Origin: Terriglobales bacterium
Lineage (GTDB): Bacteria > Acidobacteriota > Terriglobia > Terriglobales > Acidobacteriaceae
Direction of reading: 5' to 3'
DNA: 34,506 nucleotides
NCBI GenBank assembly: GCA_030040855.1
Contig: JASHSL010000597.1
Coordinates: 1 to 34,506, forward strand
The notes beneath the pieces are model-generated. The model did not search any database. It was not told the DNA's origin and worked only from the letters and a program-made list of their open reading frames with translations. Of this stretch, positions 8,956 to 18,378 are shown one piece after another (position 1 is the first letter of the stretch; each line of letters starts with the position of its first letter). A program made the translations under genes and the position numbers.

Positions 8956-10566
8956 TTATTGGGTAAGAACCAAGTCGCGCCAATAGGCATTCCCGGCTTC
9001 GTGGCGGGGAATGAGAACCAGCTGATAGAGCCGCAGGGTAACATTCTGGCCCTTGAACCCTGCCAGATCAAGGCTGATATTCCTCCATTTCGAATCGGCG
9101 CTTCCGTCGATGAGTTCGTCCAGGACTCTTTGGTCGTTGACGTAAACCTCGAGCTGCCAGGCTCGGCCAGGATCGACCCCTGCCTGGAAGTTCAGGTGGG
9201 GATGCTGGCCCAAGGTGACGGACCTCCTCAGGACGACTCCGCGGACCTCGTCACGCGGGTAGGTTGCTAGGGTGTCACCGTCCAGATACGTGATTCCCCG
9301 AATCCCCGGCAAACCTCCGCCGGCGCCACCAAAACCGGCCCGTTCGAGCGTCCAGTCGGGATTCCAGTACTGCATGAGATCCGAGAGTTTGAACAACTCG
9401 GCCGGCTGCTGCACCGGCTCCTGAATTTCGATGCGAAGTAGGTTGCCGTCGTCGCTCGCACCATGAGCCACCAGGATAGCTTCTCCAATCCGGGCAGTTC
9501 GTTGGGCAAGCGCGGTAATGCTCTCGTCAACCGGAGGTGTCAGCGTCAGCGGACCCATCGTCGCACCGTAGATGCGATCGTGCAGTGCAGCCACCTCCTT
9601 CGCGGGAAGTGCGGCCATACCATGCATGGCCGCGACGACGGACTCCGAGTTGGCGGAGTTGCAATCGGTATCGGCAAAGTCGGCAGCATGCACCGCAAGT
9701 TGCAGGGTCTTGTCAAAATCCCCTGCGCCAAACCAAACTGCGGTAGCCACGATCCCACCGTTCAGCACGGCGTTGTTGGTCGCCGGGTACTCGATGCCCC
9801 AACGCTGATCCACGGCGCGAAACACCTCGGCGGCGGATTGGCCGGCTTCGGCCATGGCTATCACCATGTCGAGACCTTGCCGGTAGGGGGAACGTGGATC
9901 GAGGAGCGAGGCAGCTTTGTGCACGATGGCATGAGGATCGTGCTCGGCGAACGCGGTGCTGATCATTCCCGCCACGAAGACCGCGCCATCGGTGCCCTCC
10001 GCATAACCGTTGATGTGTCCGAGCCGCCGAGCCATCTCGCCGGCGACATTGGGCATTCCGGGAGCAAGTGCACCATAGAGGTCGCTGCTGAACTGAGGAC
10101 CGATCGTCCACCACAGTTTGTTGTAGCGGGGATGCCCGGTATCGGGAGGCTTGACGCCGCGTTTCAGCAGAAGCAAGGCTTGCTCGCTCGAACCCCAGGA
10201 ACCGGCATTGTTCTCCAGCCATTGCTGACCGAGTTGCTGAACACTCATTCCAATTCCATATTTCTCAAATGCGCGCACCGCCACCATTTCGTAGTAGTAG
10301 TCATCATCCACCGGAGCGTACCCCTCGGGCTCGGTCATAGGAGTCACCGGCAGCACAGATGCCGTGCGGTGCTCGAAACGCACCCCGGTCATCTGTCCGA
10401 TCATCTGCGCCGTCCAAATGGCCTGAACCCGATCGAGATATTGGGCGTGAGAAAGGGTGAGTGTTCTCGAGGATCCTTGGCTCTGGGGCTTCCGATCGAG
10501 TGCCTGCGACACCGACAACAACAACACCAGAACGGGAATACTGCGCAATGGAAAGTGGTTGTTCAT
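8956..10566 (-). CDS. Secreted ADP-ribosylglycohydrolase-family protein with C-terminal carbohydrate-binding-like beta domain
   Basis: Hydrophobic N-terminus MNNHFPLRSIPVLVLLLSVSQALD; YLDRVQAIWTAQMIGQMTGVRFE; DDDYYYEMVAVRAFEKYGIGMSVQQLGQQWLE; GYAEGTDGAVFVAGMISTAFAEHDPHAIVHKA; HAADFADTDCNSANSESVVAAMHGM (DTD motif). Confidence 0.85.
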   Translation of the reverse strand: MNNHFPLRSIPVLVLLLSVSQALDRKPQSQGSSRTLTLSHAQYLDRVQAIWTAQMIGQMTGVRFEHRTASVLPVTPMTEPEGYAPVDDDYYYEMVAVRAFEKYGIGMSVQQLGQQWLENNAGSWGSSEQALLLLKRGVKPPDTGHPRYNKLWWTIGPQFSSDLYGALAPGMPNVAGEMARRLGHINGYAEGTDGAVFVAGMISTAFAEHDPHAIVHKAASLLDPRSPYRQGLDMVIAMAEAGQSAAEVFRAVDQRWGIEYPATNNAVLNGGIVATAVWFGAGDFDKTLQLAVHAADFADTDCNSANSESVVAAMHGMAALPAKEVAALHDRIYGATMGPLTLTPPVDESITALAQRTARIGEAILVAHGASDDGNLLRIEIQEPVQQPAELFKLSDLMQYWNPDWTLERAGFGGAGGGLPGIRGITYLDGDTLATYPRDEVRGVVLRRSVTLGQHPHLNFQAGVDPGRAWQLEVYVNDQRVLDELIDGSADSKWRNISLDLAGFKGQNVTLRLYQLVLIPRHEAGNAYWRDLVLTQ

Positions 10567-10608
10567 TGCGCCTTCCTTGGACCAGCCGTTCCCCGATTCC
10601 GGGGTGTG

Positions 10609-13600
10609 TTAGAAGCTGATTCGAGCCGTAAGCTCGACGATTCGCGGCCCCGCACCCTCGGCGGTTTGCAGCGCGGTGATAGTTCCAAACCCAGCCGAGC
10701 CCACCTCCATGTTCGGCGGTTCATAGTTCTTGTGGTTGAACAGGTTGGAAGCTTCAGCGCCAAACTGCAGGCGTGCTCTCTCCTTGAGGCTTACCGCTTT
10801 GATGAGCGACATGGACACGATTTCCGTGCGTGGCCCTACTACGCTTCCAACGCCGGCATCTCCGAACCTGCCGATAGGGTGGTTTGCAATGCCGCCGGGA
10901 ATCGCAAAGGCGGCAGCGTTGAGAAACAATGGATATCCCCCCAGCGTAGCCCCGGAGGGAGCATAGGGGGAAACCCCGGGCACGACGTCGGCTCGATCGG
11001 AACCAACGGTAGCGAAGATGTTGGTGCCGGCGGAATCGTTCGTTACTTGATAAGGGGTAAGGAAGGGACCGCTTTCGAAAGTCAACACCCCACCCCATTC
11101 CCAGCCGCCGACCAGGCTGTTCAAGACACCGCCGCTGTCGCTGAGGAACTTTTTGCCTCGACCGATGGGAAGCTCATACAAGTACGTCGTCACAAAGCGC
11201 TGGCGGCGATCATAGATCACATTGCCGTAGTCCAGTCCGAGGCCAAAGCGGTTGGTGACAAATTGAGGAGGTTCGGTAGGAATTGCCGTCGGGTTCGAAC
11301 CTCCCGCATCGGAAAGATCTCGGGTGAATACGTAGCTGCTATCGAACTGCAAGCCATTGTTAAAGCGCTTGTGGACTACAACATTCAAGGCGTTGTAGTT
11401 GCTCTTCGCGTCATTGGCCACGCTCTCGATCACTCCCCAGATGGGGAAGGGCCGACTCGCCCCCGCGATGGCGTAGCCGACCGTATTGGGTGCGACCTGG
11501 TTGAGGTCCACCATATCTTGCAGGTTACCTCCGTGACTTCCCACATAGGAGATGCGGAGGCCGGTATTGAAACCAAGTTCCCGTTCCAAGGTGAGGTTCC
11601 ACTGTTGAACGCTCGGATCAATATAGTGAACCGGGAAGGCGTAATAGAAACTGGCCGTTCCCGGCTCGGGATAATCCAGGGGAGTGTAAAAGGGGGAAGG
11701 AAATGAAAGGATGGGTGAGCCGGTATTGTTCGGACCACTATAGGCCTGGGCATAATACGGGATGTAGCTCGACGTCGTAGCCCATCCCGACACCAGATTA
11801 AATCCCAGCGGACTCATGATGAATCGTCCATAGCCACCGCGGAGAACAGTTTTGTCATCCCGGAACAGGCGCCAGGCGAAGCCGATGCGGGGGCCAAAAT
11901 CTTTCGTGTACGTGTAGCGCAGCGCCGAAGGAATGCCGGCTTGCTGAGCAGTCAGGATTGGGGTGGGCACGATCGATCCGGCAAAGCCCGGATCGGTCAA
12001 AGCCAGGGCTTGCTGGTTCGGGACAACGATGGCCCCATGCACGCTCTGGCCGCTGATGGTCGCTTGGTAGTTGGGAAGAAATGCCCCGCTGTTGTAGCCG
12101 GTATCATGCAGGGGAGGGTGCAGCTCGTAGCGAAGGCCTGCGTTGATGGTGAGACGAGAGGCGGCCTTCCAATCATCCTGCGCAAAGAAGCCGTAGGAAT
12201 GTCCTAGCCCGTTCATGCGATCGTCTTTGATCAGCGTGAGCAGTACGGCGTCCGGGTATCCGAGCAAAAAGCTAGTGAATTGATCTCCGATCGTCGCCCC
12301 GACCGGAGAGGAACCGTTAAACAAATAGGTACCCGAGCGCCAGCTTCCAAAGGCGTTGTCATCATGGTCGCTCAGACGTCGAAAATCCCCGCCAAACTTC
12401 CAGGTGTGCTTGCCCTTGGTCCAGGTCACATTGTCTGCCAACTCGATGGTTTGGCTGATCTGAGTCGACGGGTTGGCTCCGCCCGTCTGCTGAAAGTTAT
12501 TGCCAAATACGACACTCGGCACCGCTCCATAAGGGCTGGGGTTCGGAATTCCGACGATCCCCACTTCATTCAAGATCTGCTGCGAGTTGACATCCAGGGT
12601 GGTGGCCAAGTGATAACGGCTCAGTCCCCCCCGCAGCTCGTTGAGCAAGCTTGCGCGGATCACAAAGTTGTAGGCAAAAGCCAATCCCAGGTCGGTTTCG
12701 GGCTGGGAAAATGCACCGGTGGAAGGCGAACCCGCAGTTTCACAAAAACCCGGACAGTAGGGGTTCGGCGCGGTCGTGACGGAGCGATCCTTGTAGGTCA
12801 GCCTGCCGAAGACCGACTGCCGCGGGGTAATGTTTTCGTCGATGCGCAAATCGCCTTGGTCGCTCGCAATCGGTGTGGCCAAGTTCTCTGCGAAGTTATT
12901 GATGTAGGAACTTGCCGCCCCTGTATTGGGCAAGGGCAGCAGGTACTTCATAAAGTTGGCGGAGACAGGATTGATGGGCACGGAGCCGCAGGGGATGGGA
13001 GTACCGTTCGGCTGGAAAACTTGAGCGATGCCCTGGCCGCTTAAGTAGGAACACAGGTTTCCCTGGCGCATGGCGACCGAGGGAACGCTGGTAACAATCG
13101 GTGTCTCTCGCGGCAGACGCAGGCCTTCATAGCTGGCGAAGAAGAATGTCTTGTCATGGCGGATCGGACCGCCGAGGTATCCGCCAAAATCATTCATGAC
13201 GAGCTTCGGCTTAGTCAGAGCAAACGGATTTCCGGAGACTAACGAGTTATCCTCATGATTTAGAAACGCTCCCCCATGGAAGGTATTACCTCCTCCCCTC
13301 GAGGTCGTCGTGATGTCGGAAACGCCACTGAATTCTGCGTTGTTGTTGATCTGGCTCACCCGCATTTCCGAGATCGAATTGAACGACGGAAACAACTCGT
13401 CGAGCGGGCCGGCGTACTCGATGTTCATGCCACTAATGCCGTCCAGGGTGACTGACAAGAGGCCGGGTGTAGTCCCGGCGATGATTAGATTGCCGCTGGT
13501 GTCGGTTTGGACACCGGCTTGGGTTGTCAGAGTGGAGATGGGGCTCGTCGAACCGCTCGACCGCGAATAGATGGCCACGGGAAGGTCGACCAGTTCCTGA

Positions 13601-14172
13601 CCCGTGCGGGTCACGGCAAGGTTCGACTGGTCGGTGGTGATCACTCCCGCGGACTCGCCCTCTACGTTCACAGTTGTCGTTGGTGCGCCGATTTTCAGGC
13701 TGCCATCCACGCGTTTCGTCTCGCGCGCCTCGAGATCCAGATTGAGAAACTCCAGTTTCTGAAATCCTTCCGCTCGAATCGTGAGGTTGTATTTGCCGGC
13801 ATTCAGATTGAAGAACGAGTATTCACCGGCATTGTCTGTCACGACGTGACGTTCGACGCCCGTACCCTGGTTGACCAAGGTAACGCTCGCTCCCTTGACC
13901 ACAGCGCCCGAGGCATCGGAAATCGTCCCGATGACCGACCCAAATGTGGATTGAGCCAGCAGCATGCGACTGGAAATCGCCAGTCCGCCAAGCAGCAGAA
14001 CCAGGTAGAGGGAAAACGCGCGCCCCTTGCTCGTGGGGCGCAGTCGCGGAAAGCGCCAAGAAGCTGCTGTCCTGCCTCTTGCGAGGACGTCGGCGTTTCC
14101 ACTGGCCAAGACCAAACAGCCAGGCACAAGAAGGGACAAGAACCCCGATATCTCAGGAGCCGAGACGGACAT
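10609..14172 (-). CDS. TonB-dependent receptor/Oar-like outer-membrane protein with N-terminal carboxypeptidase-regulatory-like domain
   Basis: STFGSVIGTISDASGAVVKGASVTLVNQGTGVERHVVTDNAGEYSFFNLNAGKYNLTIRAEGFQ; TTTSRGGGNTFHGGAFLNHEDNSL; GGYLGGPIRHDKTFFFASYEGLR; FFAQDDWKAASRLTINAGLRYE; LQFGAEASNLFNHKNY. Confidence 0.95.
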   Translation of the reverse strand: MSVSAPEISGFLSLLVPGCLVLASGNADVLARGRTAASWRFPRLRPTSKGRAFSLYLVLLLGGLAISSRMLLAQSTFGSVIGTISDASGAVVKGASVTLVNQGTGVERHVVTDNAGEYSFFNLNAGKYNLTIRAEGFQKLEFLNLDLEARETKRVDGSLKIGAPTTTVNVEGESAGVITTDQSNLAVTRTGQELVDLPVAIYSRSSGSTSPISTLTTQAGVQTDTSGNLIIAGTTPGLLSVTLDGISGMNIEYAGPLDELFPSFNSISEMRVSQINNNAEFSGVSDITTTSRGGGNTFHGGAFLNHEDNSLVSGNPFALTKPKLVMNDFGGYLGGPIRHDKTFFFASYEGLRLPRETPIVTSVPSVAMRQGNLCSYLSGQGIAQVFQPNGTPIPCGSVPINPVSANFMKYLLPLPNTGAASSYINNFAENLATPIASDQGDLRIDENITPRQSVFGRLTYKDRSVTTAPNPYCPGFCETAGSPSTGAFSQPETDLGLAFAYNFVIRASLLNELRGGLSRYHLATTLDVNSQQILNEVGIVGIPNPSPYGAVPSVVFGNNFQQTGGANPSTQISQTIELADNVTWTKGKHTWKFGGDFRRLSDHDDNAFGSWRSGTYLFNGSSPVGATIGDQFTSFLLGYPDAVLLTLIKDDRMNGLGHSYGFFAQDDWKAASRLTINAGLRYELHPPLHDTGYNSGAFLPNYQATISGQSVHGAIVVPNQQALALTDPGFAGSIVPTPILTAQQAGIPSALRYTYTKDFGPRIGFAWRLFRDDKTVLRGGYGRFIMSPLGFNLVSGWATTSSYIPYYAQAYSGPNNTGSPILSFPSPFYTPLDYPEPGTASFYYAFPVHYIDPSVQQWNLTLERELGFNTGLRISYVGSHGGNLQDMVDLNQVAPNTVGYAIAGASRPFPIWGVIESVANDAKSNYNALNVVVHKRFNNGLQFDSSYVFTRDLSDAGGSNPTAIPTEPPQFVTNRFGLGLDYGNVIYDRRQRFVTTYLYELPIGRGKKFLSDSGGVLNSLVGGWEWGGVLTFESGPFLTPYQVTNDSAGTNIFATVGSDRADVVPGVSPYAPSGATLGGYPLFLNAAAFAIPGGIANHPIGRFGDAGVGSVVGPRTEIVSMSLIKAVSLKERARLQFGAEASNLFNHKNYEPPNMEVGSAGFGTITALQTAEGAGPRIVELTARISF

Positions 14173-14406
14173 CGAACGCCTCCCCTAGAGTCCTCCGATC
14201 CCGCGACGTCCCCAAGCGGAAGGAAGACTGCCAGACAGTGTATAAGGTGAAAGGATTCACCGGGTTCAGGCGAACTTTACCCCGCAATCGCGAGAACATA
14301 TATTTACTTCTCAAAGTATTTCAGTAGCGCTGGATACAAATCTGTCGAACCCGCACATTTTATATTCCGCCTCGGATTGGATCGGTGCCGGAGGCCTGGA
14401 GTTCAG

Positions 14407-16584
14407 TTGAAACCCATTCTGGTTCTGGTAGCCGTAACCGCCCTGATCACGGCGGGCCGCGCCCAAGACACGTCTTTTCCACCGGTGTGGGAGCAGATTC
14501 CCGGCCCTGACTGCGCGCCCGTTCCCCAGTGGAACGCTACGGCTAAACCCAAGACCTGCAGCCGCGCTGAAATCGCCGGCTGGCTCGAAGACATCCGCCA
14601 TTGGCGCACCGAACACCTGATTCGCATGGGTTACGACGGCAGCGAGTATGAGCGCCCGGACCTGAAGTGGACGCAATCCAGCTTTATTCAGCCTCAGATG
14701 ATGGTCCACGACCGGTATTTCTACGATCCGGTGGCACAACGTTACACCGTGGATCGTTACCTCGATGATCTTTTCAGCCGCTATGGTGGAATCGACAGCG
14801 TGCTCGTCTGGCACACCTATCCCAATCTAGGGATCGATAGTCGCAACCAGTACGATTTGTTCCGCGACTTACCCGGCGGAATCGCTGGCGTTCGGCAGAT
14901 GGTCGCAGACTTTCATCGCCGCGGGGTTCGCGTCTTCTTTCCGGTGATGGTATGGGATCAGGGAACTCACAACGAGGGGGTGTCCGACTTCGACGCCATC
15001 GCTCGAGAACTCGCCTCGGTCGATGCGGACGGAGTCAATGGTGACACTCAGGAAGGGATGCCGGCTGCCTTTCGCAAGGCGGCAGACCAGACGGGTCATC
15101 CGCTTGCCATGGAACCGGAGGCACCGCTCGCAGCCGACGAGATGCTCGCCTATGACAACCTTACCTGGGGATATTGGACGTACAGTTTTGTTCCCTCCGT
15201 CAGCCGCTATAAGTGGCTGGAGTCGCGTCACATGGTGAATATGTGCAATCGTTGGGCGCACGATCATCTCGATGATCTTCAGCATGCATTTTTCAATGGG
15301 GTGGGCTTCGAGAGCTGGGAGAACATCTGGGGAATCTGGAACCAGATCACTGCCCGCGACGCCGAGGCGCTGCGGCGAATTGCCACCATCGAGCGAGCGT
15401 ATAGCAGGCTCTTGGTGAGTCCAGAGTGGGAGCCTCACACCCCCACCGAGTTCTTTGGCGTGTTTGCCAGTAAGTTTCCAGGCAAGGATAGGACGCTTTG
15501 GACGGTGGTCAACCGGAATCATTACCCGGTTGCGGGACGTCAGTTGCTGGTGCCTTACCGGGCGGATGTTCGGTACTTCGATGTGTGGCGCGGCCGGGAG
15601 CTCTCTCCCCAACATGAGGGCGAGCAGGCGGCACTCGAGTTTGATGTGGAGGCGGACGGATATGGGGCGGTGCTCGAGACCTCGGCGCCGGGAGATGCTA
15701 CCCTCGCAACCCTCCTGACCACCATGCGAACGCTAAGCCAAACTCCGCTAAGCAGTTTTTCCCCTGACTGGAAGACCCTCCCCCAGCAGATGGTGCCGAC
15801 TGAACCGACGTCAACGAGCAGCCAGACCCCCGAAGGCATGGTGAAGATTCCGGAAGCTGATTTCAACTTTCGGGTGAACGGGATTGAGATCGAAGGCATG
15901 AACGACGAGGGAGTTGACGTTCAGTACCCCTGGGAACCCTCAGCTCGCCGCTATCACCAACACCGGATCCACGTCCGCTCTTTTTGGATCGATAAGTATC
16001 CAGTCACCAACGCCGAATTCAAGAGCTTTTTGGATGCGACCCACTACCGTCCGGGGGATGATCACAACTTTCTCAAGGATTGGAAGAGTGGAACCTATCC
16101 GGCGAATTGGGAGCAGAAGCCGGTGACCTGGGTGTCCCTGGACGATGCGCGAGCCTACGCCAAGTGGAGGGGCAAGCGTTTACCCCATGAGTGGGAGTGG
16201 CAGTATGCCGCCCAAGGGGATGATGAACGAACTTTCCCTTGGGGTAATGACTGGTCGGCCGAGCGAGTGCCGAAACCGGACACCGGTCGGGAGATGGCCC
16301 CAGCCGGTGAAGTCACCGCCCATCCCAACGGTGCAAGTCCGTTCGGGGTGATGGACTTGGTTGGCAACGTGTGGCAGTGGACCGACGAGTATATCGACCA
16401 GCATACCCGCGCCGCGGTCGTGCGCGGGGGAAGTCACTATCAGCCTCAAGGTTCACGTTGGTACTTCCCGCAGGCCTACAAGCTCTCCGAACATGGTAAG
16501 TATTTATTGATGGCCCCTAGCCTGGATCGCTCCGGAGCAATCGGCTTTCGATGCGTGATGGAGGCGGACCTGCAGAAGCGCTGA
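14407..16584 (+). CDS. Two-domain secreted protein: N-terminal glycosidase-like (TIM-barrel-like) domain fused to C-terminal FGE-sulfatase/SUMF1-fold domain
   Basis: TTG start at 14407 preceded by GGAG (the track uses TTG 14377). Signal LKPILVLVAVTALITAGRAQ; DLFSRYGGIDSVLVWHTYPNLGIDSRNQYDLFRDLPGG..MVADFHRRGVRVFFPVMVWDQG; C-terminus FWIDKYPVTNAEFKSFLDATHYRP..PVTWVSLDDARAYAKWRGKRLPHEWEWQYAAQG..FPWGNDW..GVMDLVGNVWQWTDEY..AAVVRGGSHY..GAIGFRCV. Confidence 0.88.
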   Translation: MKPILVLVAVTALITAGRAQDTSFPPVWEQIPGPDCAPVPQWNATAKPKTCSRAEIAGWLEDIRHWRTEHLIRMGYDGSEYERPDLKWTQSSFIQPQMMVHDRYFYDPVAQRYTVDRYLDDLFSRYGGIDSVLVWHTYPNLGIDSRNQYDLFRDLPGGIAGVRQMVADFHRRGVRVFFPVMVWDQGTHNEGVSDFDAIARELASVDADGVNGDTQEGMPAAFRKAADQTGHPLAMEPEAPLAADEMLAYDNLTWGYWTYSFVPSVSRYKWLESRHMVNMCNRWAHDHLDDLQHAFFNGVGFESWENIWGIWNQITARDAEALRRIATIERAYSRLLVSPEWEPHTPTEFFGVFASKFPGKDRTLWTVVNRNHYPVAGRQLLVPYRADVRYFDVWRGRELSPQHEGEQAALEFDVEADGYGAVLETSAPGDATLATLLTTMRTLSQTPLSSFSPDWKTLPQQMVPTEPTSTSSQTPEGMVKIPEADFNFRVNGIEIEGMNDEGVDVQYPWEPSARRYHQHRIHVRSFWIDKYPVTNAEFKSFLDATHYRPGDDHNFLKDWKSGTYPANWEQKPVTWVSLDDARAYAKWRGKRLPHEWEWQYAAQGDDERTFPWGNDWSAERVPKPDTGREMAPAGEVTAHPNGASPFGVMDLVGNVWQWTDEYIDQHTRAAVVRGGSHYQPQGSRWYFPQAYKLSEHGKYLLMAPSLDRSGAIGFRCVMEADLQKR

Positions 16585-16619
16585 GGCTAGACGGCCAAGC
16601 ATTCGTTGCCGCAAAGACC

Positions 16620-17372
16620 ATGGCTGCAGGAAGGGAAATCCGGCTGAACCGCATCTTCGCACGCGACGGTAGGACCGTCATCGCCGCCCTCGATCACGGG
16701 ATCGCGGGCATCGCCCCGCTCGAAGGACTGCAACGCCCGGAGTCTCTCCTTCCAGCGCTCATCGCGGCCGGAGTGGACGCAATCATCGTGGCCCCGGGGT
16801 TAGTACGCGGGTTTGCCGGCTTGTTCGGTAAGGCTGGACTCATCGTGCGAGTCGACTGCGGTCCGACTGCCCATACCGGACAGTGGTGCGAAGCCAGGCC
16901 GGCTTTGACCGCCGAGGACGCGGTACGCCTGGGAGCGGATGCCGTGATCGCCATGGGAATCGTCGGAACCGAGAACGAGGCTGCCAGTCTGCAATCGCTT
17001 GCCGCCCTGGCCGCAGAATGCGAGCGCTGGGGCATCGCTCTGGCAGCGGAAATGTTGCCCGGAGGTTTTGCCGCGAAGGAAGTAACTCCCGCCCAAGTCG
17101 CTTCGGCAGCGCGAATCGGTGCGGATCTGGGTGCTGACTTCGTCAAAGTCAGCTACAGCGGGAGTATTGATAGTTTTCGTGAGGTGGTCAGCAACTGCTA
17201 TCGACCGGTGGTGGTTCTGGGCGGATCAAAGCAACCCCCCAAGGCGCTTGTGTCCACGGCCCGCGACGTGGTGAAGGCTGGCGCCAAAGGGATGGCGGTG
17301 GGGCGGAATATCTGGCAGTCCGCGGACCCAGGCGGCATCGCGGCCGCCCTGGTGGAGGCGATTCATGGCTGA
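16620..17372 (+). CDS. Class I aldolase of the DeoC/FbaB/LacD (DhnA/LsrF-type) family
   Basis: In-frame ATG at 16620: MAAGREIRLNRIFARDGRTVIAALDHGIAGIAPLEGL; LGADAVIAMGIVGTENEAASLQSLAALAAECERWGIALAAEMLPGG; GADFVKVSYSGSIDSFREVV (Schiff-base Lys context); PVVVLGGSKQPPKALV; AGAKGMAVGRNIWQSADPGGIAAALVEAIHG. Confidence 0.88.
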   Translation: MAAGREIRLNRIFARDGRTVIAALDHGIAGIAPLEGLQRPESLLPALIAAGVDAIIVAPGLVRGFAGLFGKAGLIVRVDCGPTAHTGQWCEARPALTAEDAVRLGADAVIAMGIVGTENEAASLQSLAALAAECERWGIALAAEMLPGGFAAKEVTPAQVASAARIGADLGADFVKVSYSGSIDSFREVVSNCYRPVVVLGGSKQPPKALVSTARDVVKAGAKGMAVGRNIWQSADPGGIAAALVEAIHG

Positions 17373-18378
17373 GAGGTGGCGGCGCGTCGGCTTGGTTGTC
17401 AATCCCGCCGCCGGCAAGGGAGCCCATCCGACCGCAGCCGCGCAGGATGCTCTTCGAAGTCTTAGCGTGGAGGCGGCGCTGACTTGCCAAGCTGGGAACG
17501 CAGCTTTATCGGGATGGAGCGGATGGGTCAATGTGCACGCGGTGGACGCAATTGGACGAGCTCACACGCAGGACTTGGTCCGGTGGCTCTCTGAGCAGGA
17601 CGTGGATGCGGTGGTCGTGGTCGGCGGAGATGGTACGCTCGCCGATGCTGCCTTGGCATGTTGCCGAACACAGTGGCGAGTACCGATTATCGGCATCGGT
17701 ACAGGTTCGACCAACGTCGGGCGATTGATCACTTGCCACGCCGAGAAAGCCGCCAGTTTAGATCTGCGCGATCTCGAGACCTGGAACCCGGATGGTCTCG
17801 AGGCTCGTATTAACGGAGAGTTGGCCGGATTGGCATTCAACGACGTTGTCATCGGGAATACGGTGGTCGGCACGATCGATAACCAGCTTCGCGATTTGAA
17901 TGCTGCCAGACGCCTGCGCGGCCAGTTGCTTCGAGAAAGACCGCGTCGCGTTGGCGGGCCGAGGACGAGAGTGACCCGCGTCCGGGATGGAATCCAAACG
18001 CTGGTAGCCGAGGCAGAAAGCGTGGGTGCGGTAGTTGCGGGATTTGCTGAACCGGCCTTCTTCGGCAAGGCCATCACCGGGGGCATCTGTCTGGCTGCCC
18101 TGGCGCAGCTTCCGGCTGGCTGTCTGGTCTGCGATCTGCCTCTGGCGCAAATCGAGATCAGCGCCGCCTCCCTGTTGAATGCGGAGCCAATTGCGTCGCG
18201 GTACGTAACCCTTGCCGAAAACACGCACATCGTGGTGGAGAATGTGGGCAACGGCGCTGTGCTGTGTGTCGACGGGAACCCGCTGCGCCAATTAAGCGAG
18301 TCCGACCGTGTCGCCATCTCGATTCGCAGGGAGGCCGTCATCGGGGTGCGGTGGCACAGAAACTTGAGGGCGGCGTGA
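17365..18378 (+). CDS. ATP-NAD-kinase-like / diacylglycerol-kinase superfamily protein
   Basis: RVGLVVNPAAGKGAHPTAAA; VDAVVVVGGDGTLADAAL (GGDGT motif); VPIIGIGTGSTNVGRLI; ALINAEPI..NTHIVVENVGNGAVLCVDGNPLRQLSESDRVAISI. Overlaps the aldolase stop by 8 bp. Confidence 0.85.
   Translation: MAERWRRVGLVVNPAAGKGAHPTAAAQDALRSLSVEAALTCQAGNAALSGWSGWVNVHAVDAIGRAHTQDLVRWLSEQDVDAVVVVGGDGTLADAALACCRTQWRVPIIGIGTGSTNVGRLITCHAEKAASLDLRDLETWNPDGLEARINGELAGLAFNDVVIGNTVVGTIDNQLRDLNAARRLRGQLLRERPRRVGGPRTRVTRVRDGIQTLVAEAESVGAVVAGFAEPAFFGKAITGGICLAALAQLPAGCLVCDLPLAQIEISAASLLNAEPIASRYVTLAENTHIVVENVGNGAVLCVDGNPLRQLSESDRVAISIRREAVIGVRWHRNLRAA

Noticed and set aside
9463-11706. 747-aa ORF on the + strand
   Set aside because: Lies antisense to the ADP-ribosylglycohydrolase and TonB receptor genes, whose minus-strand frames have clear homology motifs; the product is low-complexity His/Arg/Gly-rich. 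Typical high-GC shadow ORF.
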